64,000 nt of DNA from Sphaerisporangium rhizosphaerae. GTDB taxonomy: Bacteria > Actinomycetota > Actinomycetes > Streptosporangiales > Streptosporangiaceae. The notes under the pieces were generated by a model. It was not told where the DNA came from. It did not search any database and was given only the letters and a program-made list of their open reading frames with translations. Made by a program: the position numbers and the translations under genes. The stretch is from assembly GCF_042665155.1 (NCBI RefSeq), contig NZ_JBHTCG010000029.1:55500-119499 (forward strand), in the 5' to 3' direction. Shown here piece after piece: positions 59,694 to 64,000 of this stretch. Position 1 is the stretch's first letter. Each line of letters starts with the position of its first letter.

Positions 59694-60956
59694 TCATGCG
59701 CCTCGGCGGCGCCCCCGGCCCAGGGCCCAGGCGGCCGCGACGGCGAGCCCGGCCGCCGCCAGGTTCACCGCGCGTGCCAGCCGTACCGACCTGGCGATGT
59801 CGCCGACCCGCGGATCGCGGCCGTCCCCCAGGACGGGCCGGTGCTCCACCCTGCCGGCGTACACGTTCCGGCCGCCGAGGCGCACGCCGAGCGCCCCGGC
59901 GAAGGCGGCCTCGCAGCGCCCGGAGTTCGGGCTCGGGTGCCGCCCGCCGTCCCTGCGCAGCACCGCCGCGGCCCGTCGCGGCGACCCGCCGACCAGCGGC
60001 GCCAGGACGCAGGCCAGCGCTCCGGTGATCCGCGCCGGGACGTAGTTGGCCACGTCGTCCAGGCGAGCGGCCGCCCAGCCGAACCGTTCGTAGCGCTCGG
60101 AACGGTGACCCACCATCGCGTCGAGCGTGTTGATCGCCCGGTACGCCAGCAGCCCCGGCACCCCTGCCACGGCGCCCCACACCAGCGGCGCCACGACGGC
60201 GTCCGAGGTGTTCTCGGCGATCGACTCGACGGTCGCCCGCGCCAGCTCGTCGGCGGACAACCCGGACGGATCGCGTCCGCACAGGTGCGGCAGCCGCTCC
60301 CGCGCGGCGGCGAGGTCGTCCGCCTCCAGGGCGCGCGCCATGTACGCCCCCTCCCGGCCCAGAGTGGTCCCGCCGAGCACCGCCCACGTGGCCAGCGCGG
60401 TGAGCGCGGTGAGCCCCGCGCCCGCCGCCGACATCCCCCGCGAGCCGACCACTCCTGTCGGACCAGGCATACCGTGCAGGCCGAGCATTCCTCGCGACAC
60501 AGGCACGCCCTGCGGGCCGAGCACCCCACGTATGCCCGGCATGCCCTTGGTGCCGAGCACTCCGCGCGGCCCACGCATGCCTCGTGTGCCGTACATTCCC
60601 GGCAGTCCAGGGATGCTTCGCGCCCCCGGCTTCCCCGGCTTCCCCGACTTCCCCGGCCTTCCTCGGATCGACCACTCGACGGCCGCACCCAGGGCCGTCA
60701 TCGCGCCGACGCACACGGCCACGTGTCCCACACCCCGCGCGCGGTCATCCCCGTACAGCCGGCGTTCCACGGCCGCCGCGCCGCGTCCGAACACCGCCAC
60801 GGGGTGCAGGCCACTTCGCGGATCGGCGAACACGGCGTCCAGCGCGACCCCGAGCGCGATCCCCACGGCTCTGCCCCGCCACGGTGACGTCCTGGACGGC
60901 GCAGGGCGCGCGTCCCCCGTTGCACCTCGGCGGGCGACCGACTTCACGAAAGACAC
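59694..60956 (-). CDS. cobD: Cobalamin biosynthesis protein CobD/CbiB with a collagen-like insert
   Basis: A 420-residue membrane enzyme that joins aminopropanol (or its phosphate) to adenosylcobyric acid, giving adenosylcobinamide (phosphate). Family marks: LGVALDAVFADPRSGLHPVAVFGR, ARATVESIAENTSDAVVAPLVW, AYRAINTLDAMVGHRSERYERFG, DDVANYVPARITG and GCEAAFAGALGV-like RCEAAFAGALGVRLGG. Residues 99-178, between two membrane segments, are a Gly-X-Y repeat of about 27 triplets, which I do not know from other CobD proteins. The GTG at 60956 has no clear ribosome site; GTG at 60947 or later is possible. Three 15-bp repeats lie just upstream. Confidence 0.9.
   Translation of the reverse strand: MSFVKSVARRGATGDARPAPSRTSPWRGRAVGIALGVALDAVFADPRSGLHPVAVFGRGAAAVERRLYGDDRARGVGHVAVCVGAMTALGAAVEWSIRGRPGKSGKPGKPGARSIPGLPGMYGTRGMRGPRGVLGTKGMPGIRGVLGPQGVPVSRGMLGLHGMPGPTGVVGSRGMSAAGAGLTALTALATWAVLGGTTLGREGAYMARALEADDLAAARERLPHLCGRDPSGLSADELARATVESIAENTSDAVVAPLVWGAVAGVPGLLAYRAINTLDAMVGHRSERYERFGWAAARLDDVANYVPARITGALACVLAPLVGGSPRRAAAVLRRDGGRHPSPNSGRCEAAFAGALGVRLGGRNVYAGRVEHRPVLGDGRDPRVGDIARSVRLARAVNLAAAGLAVAAAWALGRGRRRGA
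60423..60662 (-). repeat. Collagen-like Gly-X-Y repeat within cobD
   Basis: About 27 triplets, starting GRP GKS GKP GKP, then GLP GMY GTR GMR GPR GVL GTK GMP and so on to GMS. Glycine is first in every triplet except three (SIP, VSR and the last). Proline and lysine often take positions X or Y, as in bacterial collagen-like proteins. Many triplet codons repeat as GGCATGCC or GGCxxGCCC units, which suggests growth by minisatellite duplication. Confidence 0.88.
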
Positions 60957-61016
60957 AGAACACTCATTCGACGGAGGATCATTCGACAGACGCTCATTTC
61001 GACGGACCGCTCAGAC

Positions 61017-61130
61017 CAGGTGAGCATGGACCTCATCCACGGCCAGGTGAGCATGGAGCTCATCCACCGCCGGGTGAGCATGGAACTCGTCCACGGCCGG
61101 TTCACACCAGATGAGCATGGAGCTCATCCC
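61017..61130 (-). repeat. 27-bp tandem repeats of the kinase gene's 3' end
   Basis: Units at 61017, 61044 and 61071 (27 bases each, core GTGAGCATGG followed by CTC(A/G)TCCAC) and a fourth related copy at 61109-61130, which is the native end of the APH gene. Read on the minus strand they give VDEVHAHLA-type repeats of nine residues; the native gene ends DELHAHLV and stops before the extra copies. The copies lie between the gene and the cobD start. Confidence 0.85.
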
Positions 61131-61902
61131 AGTTGGCGTCCAGCCAGGCCGCCGCCCTGCGGATGCGCTCCCCCGCGCCCTCGCGCCACATGCGGGCCCA
61201 GCCGCCGCCGTCCCGCTCGGCGCGCGCCCGCATCGCGACGTACGAACGGCCGAACCGGAGCCTGCTGACCTCGAGCAACCGGCGCCGGTCGCGGGCCGAG
61301 AAGCCGTACGCGTCGCAGAACAGCCGCAGGCGCGCCCCCGCGTTCAGGCGCCGCTGCAGCGGGTCGCGGTCGACGGGGTCGGCGATGGGCGCCCAGTGGC
61401 GCAGCACCGTCGCCGCGTCGAACAGCCGGGTCGTCGGGCGTGCCATGTCGAAGTCGATCAGCGCCCACGGCCTCTGGTCGCGAAATATCACGTTTTCCGG
61501 GGTTATGTCGCAATGCCCGACCAGCTCGGGCGGCGCGTCGTCCAGCGCCCCGTCGACCCAGACCGCCCCTCGCGGAGGGACGAACCCCTCCACTGCGTCA
61601 TGGAAGCGGCGCACCAGCACCGCGAGCTGCACCAGCGCCTCATCGCTCACCACGTGAGCCCGCAGCGGGCGCGTCGCCGCCTCACCGGGGACGTAGGAAA
61701 GGATCTCCCGCCCCCGCTCGTCGACCCCGTGCACCCGCGGCACCCGGTCGAAGCCGGCGGCCTCCAGATGACGCAGCAGAGCGTGCACGGCCGGGCTCGA
61801 GACGCGCATCGGCCGCCGCACGGTGTCGCCCACGCGCACGACCCCCTCCGTCACATCACCGCCGTACAGGGGGATCTCAGGAGCTGACGTGCCGACGAAC
61901 AT
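61102..61902 (-). CDS. Aminoglycoside phosphotransferase-fold (APH) protein, second copy
   Basis: A 266-residue kinase-fold protein. The motif GHCDITPENVIFRDQRPWALIDFDMA carries the catalytic Asp and the metal-binding Asp (H-C-D-x-x-x-x-N ... I-D-F-D). The N-terminal lobe starts GGDVTEGVVRVGDTVRRPM. It differs in sequence from the other APH-like gene 2.5 kb away. The ATG at 61902 has no ribosome site; TATGCT nine bases upstream fits a leaderless message. The native end DELHAHLV is part of the 27-bp repeat array. Substrate unknown. Confidence 0.85.
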   Translation of the reverse strand: MFVGTSAPEIPLYGGDVTEGVVRVGDTVRRPMRVSSPAVHALLRHLEAAGFDRVPRVHGVDERGREILSYVPGEAATRPLRAHVVSDEALVQLAVLVRRFHDAVEGFVPPRGAVWVDGALDDAPPELVGHCDITPENVIFRDQRPWALIDFDMARPTTRLFDAATVLRHWAPIADPVDRDPLQRRLNAGARLRLFCDAYGFSARDRRRLLEVSRLRFGRSYVAMRARAERDGGGWARMWREGAGERIRRAAAWLDANWDELHAHLV

Positions 61903-62244
61903 GGCGCACCAGCATAGTCCTCCCGTTCCCCGCCAGATGACCTCTTCGTCCCAATTTTTCGCCGACCTCACCACCGCGGCCGCTACTCATAGAAACGCAG
62001 CCGCCCGCGACACCACCGCTTCCGCTCAACGGCCACAGACGCACAGAGACGGACACGAGCCGTGTAAGCAGCGCCGCACCTGTTCCGCAGGCGCTCGCAG
62101 GCGCCCGTGTGAGCACGCCGGAGCGACGCGAGCCCGGCGCGGGGCATCCGCCCGGTGAGCAGGGAATCCAGCGGTGAGGGCGACAGGCCGTCCGAGGCCG
62201 GTCCCCCGGACCGACCACCGCTCCAGGTTGTCTACGGTTACCCC
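61903..62244. other. 342-bp divergent intergenic region
   Basis: Lies between the divergent APH-like and ZIP transporter genes. AT-rich for this window, with TATGCT just before the APH start and TACGGT just before the ZIP start, each placed for leaderless transcription. No conserved open frame. Confidence 0.5.
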
Positions 62245-62988
62245 ATGCCCATCGCGCTGGCCTTCGCCGCCTTCGTCACCACCCTGCTGGGCGGGCTCGT
62301 CGCGCAGCGCGTCCGCGACCGGCGGCACATCGTGCTCGGCGCGGCCGCCGGCGTGATGCTCGGCGTGGTGGCCTTCGACCTCGTCCCGGAGAGCCTGGAA
62401 CTGTCACCCCACCGGCTCCTCGGCGTCCCCGTCCCGGTGCTCGCGCTCGCGGCGGGCTTCCTCACCATCCACGTCGTCGAACGGTCGCTCGCCGTCCACG
62501 ACGTCCAGGACGGGCACTACGCCAGCCACAGCCACCGGCACTCCGCCGTCGGCCTGGGCGCCGGATCGGCGCTGGTCGTGCACAGCTTCATCGACGGCAC
62601 GGCGATCGGCGCCGCCTTCCAGTCGGGCGGGGAACTGGGCCTGGTGGTGGCGGTCGCCGTCATCGCGCACGACTTCACCGACGGCTTCAACACCTTCACC
62701 CTGACGACCCTGTACGGCAACGCCCGCCGCCGCGCCCTGATCCTGGTACTGCTGGACGCCATCGCCCCCGTGCTCGGCGCCGCGCTGACCTTCCTGGTCG
62801 CGATCCCCGAGGCCGTGCTCGCCGGCTACCTGGGTTTCTTCGCCGGCTTCCTGCTCTACCTGGCGACCTCCGACATCCTCCCCGAGGCCCACACCACCGA
62901 CCACCCCACCCAGGCCACCCTGCTGGCCACGATCGCCGGCACCCTGTTCATGTGGCTGGTCATCGGCCTGGCCGCCCACCATTCATAG
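62245..62988 (+). CDS. ZIP-family metal transporter
   Basis: A 247-residue ZIP permease (Zn2+, Mn2+ or Fe2+ uptake) with eight membrane helices. The metal path is clear: VVHSFIDGTAIGAAFQSGGELG (helix 4, HSFIDG) and VIAHDFTDGFNTFTL (helix 5, HDFTDGFN). The loop HYASHSHRHSAVG is a histidine-rich segment between helices 3 and 4. The ATG at 62245 lacks a ribosome site and may be leaderless; the frame also extends to 62155. Helices 4 and 5 place H and D where the binuclear centre forms. Confidence 0.93.
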   Translation: MPIALAFAAFVTTLLGGLVAQRVRDRRHIVLGAAAGVMLGVVAFDLVPESLELSPHRLLGVPVPVLALAAGFLTIHVVERSLAVHDVQDGHYASHSHRHSAVGLGAGSALVVHSFIDGTAIGAAFQSGGELGLVVAVAVIAHDFTDGFNTFTLTTLYGNARRRALILVLLDAIAPVLGAALTFLVAIPEAVLAGYLGFFAGFLLYLATSDILPEAHTTDHPTQATLLATIAGTLFMWLVIGLAAHHS

Positions 62989-63438
62989 CGGCTCGTCCCC
63001 ACGGGCCCGAGTGAATCCGTCCGGCACGCGGCCGTGTGACGGTTCGGCCGAGAGAGTCAACCCCTCGATTGAAGGGCCGCCGCCCGGGTCACCAGGCACG
63101 TGTCCCGTTGTCAGGGTCCTCCCCAGATCGCTCCGTCGCGTGCACAACCTGGCGAAACCGGTGCGAGTGAGACCAGCGAACGTGGTGTCGGCCCAAAGGT
63201 CTCACGGCGCTCTCGTCGAAGGACGTCTACGCAACGACGAATGTACGAGCGTTGACGACTTGTCGCGACGGACTCCCTTCCACATCGGAGGACGTTCGGT
63301 GGCGTTGGTGGGAGTAAACACAATCACGTCCGCTCGGTCAAGGATCTGTCACCTGGCTCGACGGGGGCCGGGAACCGGACACGCATCCGCCGGGCAATTC
63401 TGGGCACCGTCGTCGCGCGACCAGCGGATACGTCGCGA

Positions 63439-63551
63439 CGAAACCTTCGGCATCCCAGCGCAGGAGAACCTCGTACCGAAACTTTCACCCCGGTTAGCAC
63501 GCGCCACGCGAGCGGACTACGCCTTTTCCCTTCACTCCGACCGAAAGTTTC
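63439..63551 (+). promoter_or_regulatory. Three CGAAA/TTTC-type elements upstream of the xylanase gene
   Basis: CGAAACCTTCG (63439-63449), CGAAACTTTC (63477-63486) and CGAAAGTTTC (63542-63551). Motifs of this kind have been described, as far as I recall, before xylanase genes of actinomycetes. The last is 10 bases upstream of TTGACA, the right place for a repressor or activator of this promoter. Confidence 0.65.
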
Positions 63552-63560
63552 AGTAAGGAC

Positions 63561-63589
63561 TTGACACATTTCAGAAGTGTTTCCAGACT
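63561..63589 (+). promoter_or_regulatory. Promoter of the xylanase gene
   Basis: TTGACA (63561-63566), 17 bases, then CAGACT (63584-63589). The transcript would have a leader of about 150 bases before the ATG at 63745. Confidence 0.6.
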
Positions 63590-63744
63590 GAGCACCCAGG
63601 CCGCCCTTGTCAGTCGGTGGTGCGTGTCGCATGGGCCCTGGCCGCGACGTCCCGTGGTGTGCGTCTCCGTTGAAGACGCGACGTCGAGTCGGCGGATGAT
63701 TCCGCATTCTCTCCGTTTCCTTATGCATTCTCAGGAGCTCACGC

Positions 63745-64000
63745 ATGGGCATGAACGACCTGGCCCCACCCGGGCCCCGCCGCCGCATCGGCGGTCTCCG
63801 CCAGACGCTGATCGCCGGCGCTCTGGGCGCCCTCGGTCTGACCACCGTGCTGATCGCGCCGGGTACCGCCGGCGCGGCCGAGAGCACGCTGGGCGCGGCG
63901 GCCGCGCAGAGCGGCCGCTACTTCGGCACCGCGATCGCCTCGGGCAAGCTGGGCGACTCGCAGTACACCACCATCGCGAACCGTGAGTTCAACATGGTGA
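63745..64000 (+). CDS. Secreted GH10 endo-1,4-beta-xylanase, 3' end outside window
   Basis: The first 85 residues are present. A long signal peptide has two arginine-rich parts (PRRRIGGLRQTLIAGALGALG) and ends GTAGA-AES. The mature start has STLGAAAAQSGRYFGTAIAS then GKLGDSQYTTIANREFNMV, the exact beginning of GH10 xylanases of actinomycetes (the motif usually continues TPENEMKWD). AGGAG stands seven bases upstream of the ATG at 63745. It degrades xylan outside the cell. Confidence 0.88.
   Translation, partial: MGMNDLAPPGPRRRIGGLRQTLIAGALGALGLTTVLIAPGTAGAAESTLGAAAAQSGRYFGTAIASGKLGDSQYTTIANREFNMV

Larger units (their letters stand above)
62989..63744. other. 756-bp upstream region of the xylanase gene
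   Basis: No convincing coding frame. It contains three CGAAAxxTTC-type inverted repeats, a TTGACA promoter (both listed separately) and a 5' leader with a hairpin GCGTCT/AGACGC (63661-63679). Confidence 0.5.

Noticed and set aside
63011..63556. 181-codon frame upstream of the xylanase
   Set aside because: It contains the regulatory CGAAA sites, has no motif and uses atypical codons for this genome.
1..64000. CRISPR arrays, tRNA genes, insertion sequences or phage genes
   Set aside because: No regularly spaced repeat-spacer pattern, cloverleaf sequence, transposase or phage structural motif was found. The tandem repeats seen are contiguous minisatellites.

Overview
The window is 64 kb of a very high-GC actinobacterial chromosome with dense, short-spaced genes, frequent GTG/TTG starts, ATGA/GTGA stop-start overlaps, leaderless-looking promoters, an F420-type luciferase-fold oxidoreductase, an actinobacterial SOS-type box and a DUF6504-dnaE2 pair. 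This fits a Streptosporangiales-like filamentous actinomycete (Streptosporangiaceae or Thermomonosporaceae); genus cannot be told from sequence alone. No rRNA, tRNA, CRISPR array, insertion sequence or phage gene was seen.

Layout. 1-1.3 kb: end of an ABC exporter operon with its small winged-helix regulator. 1.4-5.2 kb: lactate-utilisation operon lutABC, with a divergent FadR-type regulator and a perfect palindromic operator between them. 5.3-10.1 kb: an ArsR-like regulator with a metallo-beta-lactamase-fold enzyme, a flavin/F420 oxidase-like protein, a cysteine-dioxygenase-like cupin with divergent LysR regulator, and an LLM oxidoreductase behind a KstR-like palindrome. 10.2-19.3 kb: a translationally coupled sugar ABC importer operon (ATPase, two permeases, lipoprotein, sugar isomerase-like TIM barrel) ending in a large secreted multidomain sugar-dehydrogenase-like protein. 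19.3-21.0 kb holds no convincing gene. 21.0-30.8 kb: an ATP-grasp peptide-ligase-like protein, two hydrolases, a TPR-type regulator, an anti-sigma-like ATPase, an unrecognised 462-residue protein, an acetyltransferase and an RNase Z-like protein. 30.9-35.6 kb: FtsX/LolD-type ABC transporter, an orphan NarL-type response regulator, and small proteins. 35.5-39.6 kb: SOS-type dnaE2. 39.8-43.9 kb: a second complete ABC importer. 44-48.5 kb: receptor-like Ser/Thr kinase, MFS exporter, Mut7-C protein. 48.6-51 kb: a beta-glucosidase fused in frame to a LacI regulator. 51-56.8 kb: oxidoreductase, small membrane proteins, PucR regulator coupled to an ABC-2 exporter, DUF393 protein. 56.9-61.9 kb: cobalamin genes cobQ and cobD interleaved with two aminoglycoside-phosphotransferase-fold proteins. 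62-64 kb: ZIP metal transporter and the start of a secreted GH10 xylanase.

Themes. The bacterium appears to be a plant-polymer saprophyte: xylanase, beta-glucosidase, secreted carbohydrate proteins and two importers feed carbon use, and lutABC feeds lactate use. The most unusual structures are (i) the glycosidase-LacI fusion with a 9-bp inverted repeat just upstream, (ii) a collagen-like Gly-X-Y insert of about 27 triplets inside the membrane enzyme CobD, (iii) two tandem 50-bp cassettes between lutB and lutC, each forming a 17-codon ORF chained by ATGA overlaps, and (iv) several in-frame minisatellites (dnaE2, the MFS protein, the 3' end of a kinase-fold gene).
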